Positions 40,884-50,761 of a stretch of DNA of 64,000 nt are shown one piece after another. The notes under the pieces were generated by a model. The model searched no databases. It saw only the letters and a program-made list of their open reading frames with translations, and was not told the DNA's origin. How positions within the stretch are numbered: position 1 is the first letter of the stretch; the number at the start of each line of letters is the position of its first letter. Both the position numbers and the translations under genes were made by a program. The DNA lies in assembly GCF_018918025.1 (NCBI RefSeq), contig NZ_JAHLPT010000001.1, positions 310,001 through 374,000 on the forward strand, given 5' to 3'. The stretch is from Oscillibacter sp. MSJ-31 (lineage in GTDB: Bacteria > Bacillota > Clostridia > Oscillospirales > Oscillospiraceae).

Positions 40884-41637
40884 GCTTGTTCGCCTCCTTT
40901 TTGCTATCTTGTTTTTTAATTATCTCAAATTCTCGCATGGCGTTCTCCCGCGCCATTGTATCACAGACTTTAAGAGCATTTGGCAAATTAGCTGTTTTGG
41001 CAACGGCTTCGCGCAGGTCATGCGAGATGCGCTCAAATTCGTATAGCAAGTAGCTTTTCCCTGAAAGAATTTTACATGCGCCGTAGTATTTATTTGCCAT
41101 TGCATATGTCCTCATTTGCATTCGTGCGTCCGTCTCGCCTGTTAGAGCATTTAGAGACGGCTTGAACGCACTCATATCTTTTGTGCGATGATATAGAAAA
41201 TACAGGTTCTGCATAGCTCCGGAACTGTGGTACAAAAATTCGCTTATCATTTCACACATGGACATTTCACTCGAAGGCTTTTTATCTCTTAACTGATCTG
41301 CAACATGCAGGTTATGCAAATAATTTGCAGCTTCTCCGGTAAGCCCCGTGTACTCAACAGCCCCCATCGATTCGGGCAATCTTGTTTCTGATAATCCCAA
41401 AAGGTAATCCGTCGAGACAGCGTATACCTTTGCAAGTGCAGCTAAATCTTCGTAGTTTGCTGTCTGTTTTCCCCTCTCGATTTTTGAGAGCCTTTGCCTG
41501 TCGAATACACCATGTCCCAATACTTCATTCGCCCTTGTCGAAATTTCCTCTAATGTAGATTTTCCACGCAGGTCTTTCAACCGTAGGCCAACTGCCTCTT
41601 TTGTGTTATCTCCCATTTGTTCCTCCGTGTCGCTCAT
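40867..41637 (-). CDS. CI-like XRE-family repressor
   Basis: Protein of 256 residues with an N-terminal helix-turn-helix (LKDLRGKSTLEEISTRAN ... RQRLSKIERGKQTANYEDLAALAKVYAVSTDYLLGL) and a C-terminal region of unknown fold, helical, without a LexA-type serine-lysine protease motif that I can see. It likely maintains the integrated state. It is divergent from the cro-like gene. Induction may therefore be by another route than self-cleavage (inference). Confidence 0.85.
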   Translation of the reverse strand: MSDTEEQMGDNTKEAVGLRLKDLRGKSTLEEISTRANEVLGHGVFDRQRLSKIERGKQTANYEDLAALAKVYAVSTDYLLGLSETRLPESMGAVEYTGLTGEAANYLHNLHVADQLRDKKPSSEMSMCEMISEFLYHSSGAMQNLYFLYHRTKDMSAFKPSLNALTGETDARMQMRTYAMANKYYGACKILSGKSYLLYEFERISHDLREAVAKTANLPNALKVCDTMARENAMREFEIIKKQDSKKEANKRAKKE

Positions 41638-41655
41638 TTGGCTACTTTCGCAGCG

Positions 41656-41684
41656 ATTATAACGCTATTTCATTTATTTGTCAA
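41656..41684 (-). promoter_or_regulatory. Repressor-integrase promoter and operators
   Basis: Minus strand TTGACA (41679-41684), 17 bases, TATAAT (41656-41661). Three copies of GCTAC (41641, 41691, 41714 area, same direction) lie in the divergent region and may be operator sites. Confidence 0.75.
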
Positions 41685-41759
41685 GAATTTAGCTACACAT
41701 TCAGTATATTAAAAAGCTACATGACGAGATAAAATAATGTTGAAAGGAGGCGCTGAAAA

Positions 41760-41978
41760 ATGATTTTTGCGCGCGGCACAAATTTAAGAAGCACGAGGTT
41801 GCGTAAGTGCCTAACCTTGCGTCAACTCGGCGAATTGACAGGGCTAACCGAGCGAACGGTGCTTCGTGTTGAACAAGGGAACGCTGTCCGTCAAAGCACG
41901 GCGCAGAAGATTTGCGAGGCGTTGTCATGTGATTTCGACACTATTTTCGAGATCAAAGGGGAGGCCGACAATGGATAA
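41760..41978 (+). CDS. Cro-like XRE regulator
   Basis: Protein of 72 residues, almost all helix-turn-helix: LRSTRLRKCLTLRQLGELTGLTERTVLRVEQG. It starts behind AAAGGAGG, divergent from the repressor, and overlaps the next gene by 8 bases. Role as the antirepressor/early regulator is inferred from the layout. Confidence 0.8.
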   Translation: MIFARGTNLRSTRLRKCLTLRQLGELTGLTERTVLRVEQGNAVRQSTAQKICEALSCDFDTIFEIKGEADNG

Positions 41979-42159
41979 ACCCGAGATTTTGGCATACTCC
42001 GTCGCAACGGCGGCGCAGGTTGCCGAGGTATCCCGCCCCACGATTTACCGCTGGATGCAGTTATCCGGTTTCCCTGTTGCTCGCATCGGCGGCTGCACGC
42101 GAATACCGGCGGACGCTTTCAAACGCTGGCTCGAAGCACAGGCGGGGGTGAGGGACTGA
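41971..42159 (+). CDS. Excisionase/helix-turn-helix (HTH_17-like) protein
   Basis: 62 residues with a MerR/excisionase-type winged helix: SVATAAQVAEVSRPTIYRWMQLSGFPVARIGGCTRIPADAFKRWLEAQ. ATG 41971 is chosen (AAAGGGGAGG upstream); the longer frame is not needed. It may help the integrase in excision or select DNA sites. Confidence 0.75.
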   Translation: MDKPEILAYSVATAAQVAEVSRPTIYRWMQLSGFPVARIGGCTRIPADAFKRWLEAQAGVRD

Positions 42160-42839
42160 TGGCGAGGGAGAAGCGGGCGGCATGGTTTAAGGTGTTCTTG
42201 GCGCAAAAGCCGACGATTGATGCTGCCGACGACATCTCGGTGGGAAAGGCCCTAAAAGCGGCGCTTCGGTATTTCGACACGGGCGAGATTGCCGCGCTGG
42301 AACCAATGCCGCGCGTCATTTTTGCGGGGCTGAAAGGGAGCGTTGACGAGGCTATTGCCGATTATGAAGCCTCTGTTAGAAACGGTCGCGCTGGCGGTGC
42401 TAAACGATGGGAGAATACCCACCCTATACCACCCCTACCCCCCCTATCCCCCCTCGATACCCCCCCTGTAGGGTGCGATAGAGAAGCAGAAGCAGAAGCA
42501 GATGTAATAAATTCTCTTGTTCCGCCTTCCGCCGGAACGAAGAAACCAAGACAATCTTTCGGACATGATTCGCTTCCATATCGCGCTGCGCGCTGGCTCG
42601 CGGACCAAATCGAAGAGCGCTTGTCAAACTGTACACCGCACACAGAAGCAACCTTGCAGAGTTGGGCGGCGGACTTTGATAAATGCAACCGATTGGACAA
42701 GCACAGTTGGGAGAGCATCAACGAGGTCTTACAGTTTTCGCAGTCCGATCCGTTTTGGCAGAGCAACATCCTGTCAGGGGGCAAATTCAGAAAACAATAC
42801 ACGCAGCTCCTGGCAAAAATGGGGGGTGGCGGCACATGA
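42159..42839 (+). CDS. Replication-associated protein (DUF6291-like)
   Basis: Protein of 226 residues. The first 85 residues (EKRAAWFKVFLAQKP ... ISVGKALKAALRYFDTGE ... NGRAGGAKRWEN) resemble the DUF6291 family found in Firmicutes phages before the helicase gene. A Pro-rich linker follows, then a helical C-terminus. The start ATG shares a base with the previous stop (TGATG). It may be a replication initiator or helicase loader partner; not proven. Confidence 0.65.
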   Translation: MAREKRAAWFKVFLAQKPTIDAADDISVGKALKAALRYFDTGEIAALEPMPRVIFAGLKGSVDEAIADYEASVRNGRAGGAKRWENTHPIPPLPPLSPLDTPPVGCDREAEAEADVINSLVPPSAGTKKPRQSFGHDSLPYRAARWLADQIEERLSNCTPHTEATLQSWAADFDKCNRLDKHSWESINEVLQFSQSDPFWQSNILSGGKFRKQYTQLLAKMGGGGT

Positions 42840-44098
42840 TGCATGACACTTCATCTCTCGAATATTCCTTGACTGCGACGGTCTGTCTTGAACCCAAGCG
42901 GGTCTTGCAGCTCCGGCAGATCGTGAGCGTTGAGGACTTCTCCGTTCCCGCCTGCGCTGCTGTCTTTGACGCTGCGGACAGCGCAGTATCACGCGGTAAG
43001 GCGTTCGACGCCAACATTGCCGCCGATGGTCTCCGCAGCGTTGTGGACGATCCACGACATTTTCTTGCTGATTGCATCGACGCGACACCTACCCTTGCCA
43101 ACGCCGAGGAATACGCCCGCCTGCTACATAGGCACGCAGCGGAAAAGCGGTTACGCGATGGCGTGCTTGCAGCCCTTGATGAAGAAAATCCAGCCGCCGC
43201 GGTTGCCGAAGTCTGTAAGGCGCACTTACTTAACAGCACAGGCGGGCGACTGAAAACGATCTCGCAGGCCCTTATCGAAACCATGTCGCAACTATCGGCG
43301 AGGGAAACACAGCGGATTAACACAGGCTTCCCCTTGCTGGACAGCAAACTCAAAGGTTTTGAGGCGGGACAACTCGTTATCATTGGCGCGCGGCCCGGCG
43401 TTGGAAAGTCCGCTTTCCTGCTTGACATTGCAGAGAGCGCCGCACGGGCAGGGAGCGAAACGCTTTTCGTTTCGCTCGAAATGTCTGCCGCCGAGCTGGC
43501 GGAACGCCTGCTTGCACGACGCAGTGCCGCAACGATGGATCAGCTCATTGACCGAGACGTGGAGAGCAATTGGGACAGCATCGCCGCTACAGCTACACGT
43601 CTTGAGCGCCTACCGCTTCACTTCTGGGACAAGCCCGCTGCAACGGTAAGCAAGATCCGAGGCGCGGCGGCGACTATTCAAAACCTGCGGCTAATCGTCA
43701 TCGATTATCTTAGCCTGATGCAGGCAGACCGCAGAGCTGACAGCCGCAACCTCGAATTGGGGCAGATCAGCCGAGACCTGAAAAATCTCGCCTCGGAGCT
43801 GCAGATCCCCATCGTCGCGGCGGCGCAGCTTAACCGCGGCGTAAGCGATACCGAGCGTCCGACGCTGCTTTCTCTCCGCGATAGTGGAGAACTGGAGCAG
43901 AACGGTTCGAAAGTCTTGTTTCTCTGGAAAATCGACGAATTCGGCACGGTTGGCATTTCTGTCGCAAAAAACCGCCGTGGTCGGCAAGGTGTGGTGCAGA
44001 TGCACTTTGACGGAGAACACCAGCGTTTTATCGAGCTTTCTGAACCATACCGAGAACCGGAACAAAAAGCAGAGAGAAAACCACGCGGATTTTTGTGA
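42836..44098 (+). CDS. DnaB-like replicative helicase
   Basis: Protein of 420 residues. The N-terminal domain (QLRQIVSVEDFSVPACAAVFDAA) is the DnaB helical domain; the RecA-like domain has Walker A IIGARPGVGKSAFLLDIAE (about residues 182-200), SLEMSAAELAERLLAR, Walker B LRLIVIDYLSLMQ and VAAAQLNRGV. It overlaps the upstream gene as ATGA. It should unwind the element DNA at the fork, so the element can replicate on its own with host polymerase. Confidence 0.92.
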   Translation: MMHDTSSLEYSLTATVCLEPKRVLQLRQIVSVEDFSVPACAAVFDAADSAVSRGKAFDANIAADGLRSVVDDPRHFLADCIDATPTLANAEEYARLLHRHAAEKRLRDGVLAALDEENPAAAVAEVCKAHLLNSTGGRLKTISQALIETMSQLSARETQRINTGFPLLDSKLKGFEAGQLVIIGARPGVGKSAFLLDIAESAARAGSETLFVSLEMSAAELAERLLARRSAATMDQLIDRDVESNWDSIAATATRLERLPLHFWDKPAATVSKIRGAAATIQNLRLIVIDYLSLMQADRRADSRNLELGQISRDLKNLASELQIPIVAAAQLNRGVSDTERPTLLSLRDSGELEQNGSKVLFLWKIDEFGTVGISVAKNRRGRQGVVQMHFDGEHQRFIELSEPYREPEQKAERKPRGFL

Positions 44099-44115
44099 GA
44101 AAGGGGGACCAGATC

Positions 44116-44283
44116 GTGAATTATGCAACAGCGCTTACCATCCTCACAGATACCAAGCCCGCCCGCAGCAAGACAGTTCGCCACAAGCAACGAGACGAGC
44201 TGCAACACACAATTGCGCCGCTTCTGCCGGCCACTGACCGAGACCGGTTCGAGCGCAAAATGAACAGTCATTTCCGGCTTTAA
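44116..44283 (+). CDS. Small basic protein of unknown function
   Basis: 55 residues from GTG 44116 behind AAGGGGGA; highly basic middle part (KPARSKTVRHKQRDELQHTI) and helix LLPATDRDRFERKM. A GTG at 44095 is also possible. Conservation cannot be judged. Confidence 0.55.
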   Translation: MNYATALTILTDTKPARSKTVRHKQRDELQHTIAPLLPATDRDRFERKMNSHFRL

Positions 44284-44320
44284 CGCCGAGATGTTTGATA
44301 ACACGAAAAGGAGTACAACC

Positions 44321-44809
44321 ATGAACGACATCAACACCAAGACTTACGACAACGACAAAATCCTCCAACTTCTCCCCGCACCCGAAGGAATGTTTTTTGC
44401 TTACGAGGACGATGGTAAGGCACGCCCCGTCTCTTGCCTCGCGCTCGTCGAGTTGAGCAACGGCGACCGTGAGGTTAAGGCAATGGGGCTTATGAATTGC
44501 GGGGTATTCGAGGAAATTACTGGAGCGGCGCTGTTCCATGAGTTTCCGCAGACCGCGAACCAGCAGACGGCAGGCGACAAATTCTTGCAGATCATTCCCG
44601 CTCCGGCGGGTGCAAGATACCGCTTTCCCGAAGACGGGGAAAAGGTGCATCCTGCCGCTTGCCTTGCTTTGGTCGAGGATGGCGAGGACGGAACGCGTCA
44701 TATCCACGCCTGCGGACAGGTGAGCGCAAAGGTCAATGATGAGTACGGCGAAAGCGTTGTTACCTCCATCGAGGATGTCGAAGCACTCGGAGCAGAAGTG
44801 TTCTTTTAA
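44321..44809 (+). CDS. Unknown protein with a duplicated domain
   Basis: 162 residues in two homologous halves. DKILQLLPAPEGMFFAYEDDG ... CLALVE in the first is repeated as DKFLQIIPAPAGARYRFPEDG ... CLALVEDGED in the second. ATG 44321 follows AAAAGGAG. Acidic, no membrane helix, no known motif. Lies between replication genes and the polyvalent protein gene. Confidence 0.7.
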   Translation: MNDINTKTYDNDKILQLLPAPEGMFFAYEDDGKARPVSCLALVELSNGDREVKAMGLMNCGVFEEITGAALFHEFPQTANQQTAGDKFLQIIPAPAGARYRFPEDGEKVHPAACLALVEDGEDGTRHIHACGQVSAKVNDEYGESVVTSIEDVEALGAEVFF

Positions 44810-45015
44810 GCCATGCACACAGAAGGAAAGAGAGCGGCGCAGGAGGGCGAAAGCTCTCCGCCTCTCTCGTGCATCTGTAAAGCAATTTCGCCTTACGTAT
44901 ATTGCCGCTAAAGGGATGCTCGCGCGTGCGCGATTTTTTTATAGCTCCCGCTTCGTCTGCCGTCACTCCTCCCCATTCCCATTTACTCCACAGAACACAG
45001 AAAGGAATTTACACT

Positions 45016-45252
45016 ATGGCCCGAAAGAAGAAAAACCAAACCACCGAAGAGATCACCATTGAGACGATTACCACAGAACCCAACGCCGAAACCACGGCTC
45101 CGGAGATGCCTTGCTCCTTTATCGACCCTACTGTGACGGTAAAGACGACGCTCACAAAGCACGACTATGACTTGCTTTGTGCGGATGCCCGCTATTTTGG
45201 GGACACGATTGAGGAACGTGTGCGTGACCTCATCGTTTCGGCACTTCGATAA
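45016..45252 (+). CDS. Small unknown protein
   Basis: 78 residues starting ARKKKNQTTEEITIETITTE, then a short folded part (VKTTLTKHDYDLLCADARYFGDTIEERVRDLIV). The ATG follows AAAGGAA. It ends 12 bases before the polyvalent gene and likely belongs to its operon. The C-terminal helix could be a ribbon-helix-helix-type dimer, but this is weak. Confidence 0.65.
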   Translation: MARKKKNQTTEEITIETITTEPNAETTAPEMPCSFIDPTVTVKTTLTKHDYDLLCADARYFGDTIEERVRDLIVSALR

Positions 45253-45264
45253 GGGGGTATACTT

Positions 45265-48200
45265 ATGGCGGAAATGCCCGACCTCGTCGCTTATCAAAAG
45301 CGAGTGGAAGCGAAGAAGGAAAAAGCAAAGGACGAAAAAATCGAGATGCCAGACCTTGTCGCTTACCAGAAAAGGCAAGAAGAAAAGAAAACAAAAGGAC
45401 GCTTTATTAAGCTGGAAGAGAACACTGTCGCGGTCGGAAAGAACGGCAGCAGGCTTGTCCGAATATCTGATCCTGTAGAGCAGCCGAAGCCATACAGCAC
45501 GGGGGAAGCAGGTGCGCAATCCTCCCCCGCCGCCGCTTCTCCTGCTGCCACCGCCTCTTATACCGACATTCTGGTGCAGGAGGCGCGGAAGTACGGCGCG
45601 AGCCGTGCGCGAAGCGAGCGCAGCAGCCACCGGACCGCAAACCACGCGGACGCAGAGCGCAGAGCGCAGGCGAAGGTGGTGAGCGACACCATCCGAGACA
45701 AGAAGGGCGGTATGCTCGGCGGCACGGTGCGCGGCTGGCTGGCCGGGCAGGTCGGCGCGGCAGCAAGCGGCCTTGAGGCGCTGCAGGCGGCAGATTGGGC
45801 CGTCAGTCCGGAAAAGGTGAGCATCGACGCTTCGCGCCGCAACATCGAAAATTATACCGCCAAGCGCGACGCGGCGCAGACGGCGGAGGAGCGCGCACGC
45901 TGGCAGCAGCTCATTGACCGCAACGAACGGCTCATTGCCATCAACAGCGAAGCCTACGCGAAGAAAACCGCCGACGTGGAGAACGCGGTCGGCAAGCTGG
46001 GCGATACGCGCGCCAAACTCAAGAGCGACGCCGAGTACGGCATCGCCAAGGAAAAAGAGGGGCTGGGCGCTATCGGGCGCACGGCGGTGGACGTCGGTGT
46101 GGCGGGCGGACAGATGGCAATGGACGCGCTCGCGGGCGGCCTGCCGAGCATCGCAACTCGCGTGTTCGGCGACAGCACACAGGAGGCGAAGGAGGCCATT
46201 TCCCCCGACGCGACGACCACCGAGCGCATGGAGGGCAAGACAAAGGCGCTCACCTACGGCGCGGGCAGCGCAGCGGTGAGCGTGGCGACCGAAAAGCTCG
46301 CCAACATCGCCGCCCCGTTTAAGAAGGTGTTCGGCGGCGGTGTGCTGGATAAGGCATTGGAGGGCGCGGTCGCCAAGATGGGCGGAAGTGCGGCGGGCAA
46401 AGCGGCGCTTTCGTTCCTCTCCGAGGGCGGTGAGGAAATGCTGGAGGATGTGGTACAGCCGATTTTGCAGAGCATCTACAACGGCAAGGGCGTCAGGCAG
46501 AACTATAGCGAGCTGGAGTTGCAGGACGCTCTCTACGATGGTCTGATCGGCGGCATTCTCGGCCTTGCGGGCAGCGGCGCAGAGATCGCCGGCAATGCCA
46601 TCACGCGCGGGGAAAGCGCAAAACTCAGCCCGCAAGAGGGCGCAGAAGCCACGCGAGCGAACGGCGAGGGTAATTTGACACCCGACGCGCAGAACGCGGC
46701 AGAGGGCGCGCAGAGCGCAGAAAAAACCGCCCCCAAGGAGGGGACGGCGAAGCCAAATTACAACATCTTGGAGGCGGATGCGATCCGGCGCGAAGGCAAG
46801 ACGTTCCGCAACCTTGTTGCAGGGTTTGATACCAGCGTTTCCGCGTTCTTCGACAAGTGGAGTGGCGGAAGGAAGAATGGGCAGGGCGAAAAGCTGGAAA
46901 AGCTCTACCTCGGAATGCTGACGGATGCACAGAGAAAAGCGGTGAGCGATATTCTCGGCTATCCGGTCTCCGAGAGAAATGTTATCGTGACAAATGACGA
47001 CGTAAGGCACATCCTTCGGGAACACGGCTCGCCGGAGGCGGAGCTGCGGAAAGGAAATCTCCCGCTGGAGCGGTGGGCGATAGACGCTTTGCCGGAGGTC
47101 GTGACACAGCCGGACAGCATCACCCCGGGCGAGGTGCAGGTCGGAGGCAAGAACGACGGAAAGCGCGGCGTACTGCTTAGCAAGAGTATGCCGGACGGCA
47201 AGGTCATAACGGTTCAATTTGACAACAAGGGGCGTGGGACCATGGAGATAACGACCATGTATGTCAAAGAAAATAGCGGCGACTTCACCCAGACGTTAAA
47301 CGTGGAGGAAGCCTCCCCGCAACTTACGGCCGAGCCGGTATCTGGTCCTGTTAGTCCCGCTATTGAAAATAGTATATCCAGCAACGGCGAAAATGTCAAG
47401 CGCGGAACGATCGAGCCGCGGACGCTGTATATCAAAAAGAAAGGAACCCCTACCTCGACGGTGAATGCCGCAAACACGGCCAACACCTATACGTCCGAGA
47501 CGTTCGAGCCTGAAGTTCCTAATGATAGTGTAGCACAAGGGCGCGGCACTGTCAATACGCAGGATATGCGCTCGGCGCGGGAATATGCGCCGGGACGGCA
47601 CATCGACCCGCTGATGGCGGCCATTTTCAGGGGGCGCGAAGTGCAGACAGACGCACAGACGCAAAAAGCGCCGGACATTTTGGAGCGGGAAATCCAAAGA
47701 ATTTACGGCAAGCAAAAAGCCGAAGATTTGCCAAATAGTATGGGCGCTGCTGCAGCCGGATTTGAAACGCCGGACAGCCAGAGCGCCGAGCGTATGAGCA
47801 ATCTTGCAAACGGGCAAATGGAATACACCGAGCAACGCGGCGAAGCGTCCGGAAAGTCTCGTGAGGACTATTACAACGCATTCCGTTACCGCACACAGAC
47901 AGAAGCGCAGAGCTTACAGCAGGCCGAAAATCTTCTGTATGTTGAGCGGAACGGTGCGCGGAAGTTCTTGAAGGATGTGGACGAAGCCGCTTACAACGAC
48001 ATTGCTTCGTATCTTGAAAAGGCGCCCGCATGGAACGGTGTCATGGTGGATGCCGCAAGTATGATCGAACAGGAGTTGCTGCGCCGGAGCATCGATCTCG
48101 ATGTGTCCGACGATGCATACAATCATTGGGCCGAGGTTATGCGAGAACACGCTACAGAGACCGGACGCGGTACGCAGGCGTGGAGCAAGTGGACGGCGCG

Positions 48201-50727
48201 AAATAACAACAACGGGCAGACGAGTGAACCAGCAGCATGGGAGAACCTGCAAAAGGGCAATCTGTCCGCCGAGGAAAGAGCCGCCCGTATGCGTCAGATC
48301 ATCGGCTTTGACAAGCGCATTGAGAGTGCCACCTCAGACGTGGACATGAAGCAGATCATTCTTGATATTGCTGACGAACGCGGTACACTAAAGGGCATGA
48401 CAGGAAAGCAAAGCAAGCTCCTGCGGTCCATCGCTGAAAAGTCTCTCGACACTCTGACGCACGAGCAATTGAAGCAGTTCGCATACAATTCTAGTGCCGC
48501 CCTCTCAACCGATGCGATCGCTCCTGACATTGGCAAAAAACTCAAGACGATGCAAGTCCTGAACATGCTCTCCAATCCAAAGACTGCAGCAAAAAACCTT
48601 GTGGGGAACACGACATTCTATGCAATCGATGCCACGACGATGCGCGGCGCGGCTCTGCTGGATATGGCACTCTCCAAAATCACCGGCACGCGAAGCGTTG
48701 CCGCAGAGCAATTCGCGCTTTCTAAAAGCTCCCGCGAGAGCATCGCCAAGGCGATACGCCTCTCCCTTGCAGAGATTACTATGGACGTGGACATGGGCGG
48801 CGATAGCCGTTATCAGCAGCACGGCGGAAAGCGCACATTCAAAGCCGATGGCGCAGGAGTGCTGAACACCGGCACCGTGGCAGATAAATTTGTCGAACGC
48901 CTGTTGTCCTCGCTCGAGCGAAACCAAGCGTATTTGCTGACGACCTCTGACGAAGCATACAAGGGAGCTGCGCGTGCTACACAGGCGGCTACACAGTCCC
49001 TTATCGACAAAGGAAAGATCAAGAATGCCACCAATGGTTACGCCAAAGAGCAGGCCGACCGGCTTGCGGCATATCGTACATTCCAAGATAACGAGAGGTT
49101 CGCTGCATCTACGCAGGCGATCCACGACATTCTAAACCTTGTCGGTATCGGCGACAGTGGAAAGCGTATTTCTGCGGGTGACAAGTCCTTTACTGTCCGC
49201 AGCTTTGGTGCGGGCGACCTCACCGCTCCGTTTACGCGCGTTGCCGGAAATCTCGCGTCGGTGTCCATTGATTACAGCCCTGTGAATACCATCAAAGGCA
49301 CAGTTGAGATACTGAACGAGATATATAAGGCTGCCTTACATAAGGACGCAGACCCTACCGCACAGGCTCGTGCTGTGAGCGACTTTGCCCGCGGCATGAC
49401 CGGCACCGCGATTGCCTACGGCATAATGCAGCTCGTAAAGGCGGGGGCGATCAAACGCGCAGCGGACGAAGAGGACAAGGACGTTGCTTTGGCGAACAAA
49501 AACGAAGGCATGTCCGGTACGCAAATCAACATTGACGCGCTGCACAGGCTGCAGAACGGCGAAAGCGCGGAGTGGCAAAATGGCGATACGCTTCTCGACC
49601 TCTCCAGCATCGAGCCGCTGAACTTCCTCGTTGATCTTGGTGTGGAAATGGCAGACAATGGAACAACCTCACTGTTGTCGGTCTATGCGGCGCCGGAGAC
49701 CTATTCCGATACATTCACAAGCGTTGCAAGGACGGTCGGCAAATTGCCGGGCATCGAAAACACAAAGGACTTTTTCGGAGACGTTCTCGTGTATAAGAAT
49801 GACCCCAAAACCGCCGCTATCGAAGCACTTGGCAAAACTGCCGTTTCTTCTGCGACGCCAAATGTCGTTGCTGCTCTGGCAAAAGGTCTCGATGAAAAGC
49901 AGCGCAATATTTACACAGGTGGACGTACCCGCGATGTGCTGCTTGACGATATTCGCAGCCGATTTCCTGTCGCTCGGGAAACACTTCCCACAACGGTCAA
50001 CACATTCGGCGAGGAGAAGAAATATCAAGGCAGCACGCCGCGACGTGTCTTTGATGCGATGCTCAACCCGATCAATATGAGTGAATTTGAGCAAAGCGAC
50101 ATCAGCCGCGAAATGAACCGTGTATACCGAGAGACCGGCACTGTCGATTTCTTCCCCACTACACGCAAGCCCGACAGCCTTTCCTACACCGACAAGGACA
50201 AAAAAGAACATATTGTTTCACTGGATTACGATCAGCAACAACAATTCCAGAAGGATTGTGCCGCTCTGCAAATGGCCTCCACCGCCGATATGATCGCAAG
50301 CCAGGGCTACAAGCGCGCAAACGCCGAGGAGCAGGCCGTGCTTTTGACGCGCTGTTATACCTATGCTTACGAGAGTGCAAAGTCTGAGATTTTGGGCGAG
50401 GACGCGGTCGATGCATGGGTCGGTCATGCCAAGAATGCAAGAAGCGAACTGGGCATGAGCACCACGGACTACTTGTATTACTACGAGAAGTACGGAAGCA
50501 GCGTTATGAGCGGATTGGGCTTTGAGAAAACGCAGCGAATGCTCAAGGCCGGTTTCTCGGTCGAGGATCGCGTCGATATGAAAAACAATATCGATGCAGA
50601 CAAAAACGATTCCGTGAGCCAATCCGAAGCAAGAAAGTACCTCGACAGCCGAGGATATACACGCGCACAGAAGGCTGACCTTTGGACGATCATCAACAAG
50701 AGCTGGAAGAAGAACCCATACGATTGA
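45265..50727 (+). CDS. Giant polyvalent-type protein with PBECR-like nuclease segment
   Basis: Protein of 1820 residues. The N-terminus holds two copies of EMPDLVAYQKR. A Ser/Ala/Arg-rich linker and long helical and Ala/Gly-rich segments (about 140-440) follow. Around 510-650 a segment with RNVIVTNDDVRHILREHG, PEVVTQPDSITPGE and TMEITTMYVK resembles the phage barnase/EndoU/colicin-like (PBECR) nucleases of polyvalent proteins. The second half is helical, with FNLVG-like TAAKNLVGNT, and the C-terminus has an EF-hand-like loop DADKNDSVSQSE. Such proteins are thought to be co-injected with phage or conjugative DNA. Start behind TAAGGGGG. Domain calls are by pattern only. Confidence 0.7.
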   Translation: MAEMPDLVAYQKRVEAKKEKAKDEKIEMPDLVAYQKRQEEKKTKGRFIKLEENTVAVGKNGSRLVRISDPVEQPKPYSTGEAGAQSSPAAASPAATASYTDILVQEARKYGASRARSERSSHRTANHADAERRAQAKVVSDTIRDKKGGMLGGTVRGWLAGQVGAAASGLEALQAADWAVSPEKVSIDASRRNIENYTAKRDAAQTAEERARWQQLIDRNERLIAINSEAYAKKTADVENAVGKLGDTRAKLKSDAEYGIAKEKEGLGAIGRTAVDVGVAGGQMAMDALAGGLPSIATRVFGDSTQEAKEAISPDATTTERMEGKTKALTYGAGSAAVSVATEKLANIAAPFKKVFGGGVLDKALEGAVAKMGGSAAGKAALSFLSEGGEEMLEDVVQPILQSIYNGKGVRQNYSELELQDALYDGLIGGILGLAGSGAEIAGNAITRGESAKLSPQEGAEATRANGEGNLTPDAQNAAEGAQSAEKTAPKEGTAKPNYNILEADAIRREGKTFRNLVAGFDTSVSAFFDKWSGGRKNGQGEKLEKLYLGMLTDAQRKAVSDILGYPVSERNVIVTNDDVRHILREHGSPEAELRKGNLPLERWAIDALPEVVTQPDSITPGEVQVGGKNDGKRGVLLSKSMPDGKVITVQFDNKGRGTMEITTMYVKENSGDFTQTLNVEEASPQLTAEPVSGPVSPAIENSISSNGENVKRGTIEPRTLYIKKKGTPTSTVNAANTANTYTSETFEPEVPNDSVAQGRGTVNTQDMRSAREYAPGRHIDPLMAAIFRGREVQTDAQTQKAPDILEREIQRIYGKQKAEDLPNSMGAAAAGFETPDSQSAERMSNLANGQMEYTEQRGEASGKSREDYYNAFRYRTQTEAQSLQQAENLLYVERNGARKFLKDVDEAAYNDIASYLEKAPAWNGVMVDAASMIEQELLRRSIDLDVSDDAYNHWAEVMREHATETGRGTQAWSKWTARNNNNGQTSEPAAWENLQKGNLSAEERAARMRQIIGFDKRIESATSDVDMKQIILDIADERGTLKGMTGKQSKLLRSIAEKSLDTLTHEQLKQFAYNSSAALSTDAIAPDIGKKLKTMQVLNMLSNPKTAAKNLVGNTTFYAIDATTMRGAALLDMALSKITGTRSVAAEQFALSKSSRESIAKAIRLSLAEITMDVDMGGDSRYQQHGGKRTFKADGAGVLNTGTVADKFVERLLSSLERNQAYLLTTSDEAYKGAARATQAATQSLIDKGKIKNATNGYAKEQADRLAAYRTFQDNERFAASTQAIHDILNLVGIGDSGKRISAGDKSFTVRSFGAGDLTAPFTRVAGNLASVSIDYSPVNTIKGTVEILNEIYKAALHKDADPTAQARAVSDFARGMTGTAIAYGIMQLVKAGAIKRAADEEDKDVALANKNEGMSGTQINIDALHRLQNGESAEWQNGDTLLDLSSIEPLNFLVDLGVEMADNGTTSLLSVYAAPETYSDTFTSVARTVGKLPGIENTKDFFGDVLVYKNDPKTAAIEALGKTAVSSATPNVVAALAKGLDEKQRNIYTGGRTRDVLLDDIRSRFPVARETLPTTVNTFGEEKKYQGSTPRRVFDAMLNPINMSEFEQSDISREMNRVYRETGTVDFFPTTRKPDSLSYTDKDKKEHIVSLDYDQQQQFQKDCAALQMASTADMIASQGYKRANAEEQAVLLTRCYTYAYESAKSEILGEDAVDAWVGHAKNARSELGMSTTDYLYYYEKYGSSVMSGLGFEKTQRMLKAGFSVEDRVDMKNNIDADKNDSVSQSEARKYLDSRGYTRAQKADLWTIINKSWKKNPYD

Positions 50728-50732
50728 CAGCA

Positions 50733-50761
50733 AAAGAGCGGGGCATAAGCCCCGCTCTTTT
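50733..50761 (+). terminator. Terminator after the polyvalent gene
   Basis: AAAAGAGCGGGGC / GCCCCGCTCTTTT with a 4-base loop. Confidence 0.92.

Noticed and set aside
44983-47217. 744-codon minus-strand frame opposite the giant protein
   Set aside because: Cys/Arg-rich antisense frame without ribosome site; the plus frame continues well beyond it and has good start signals.
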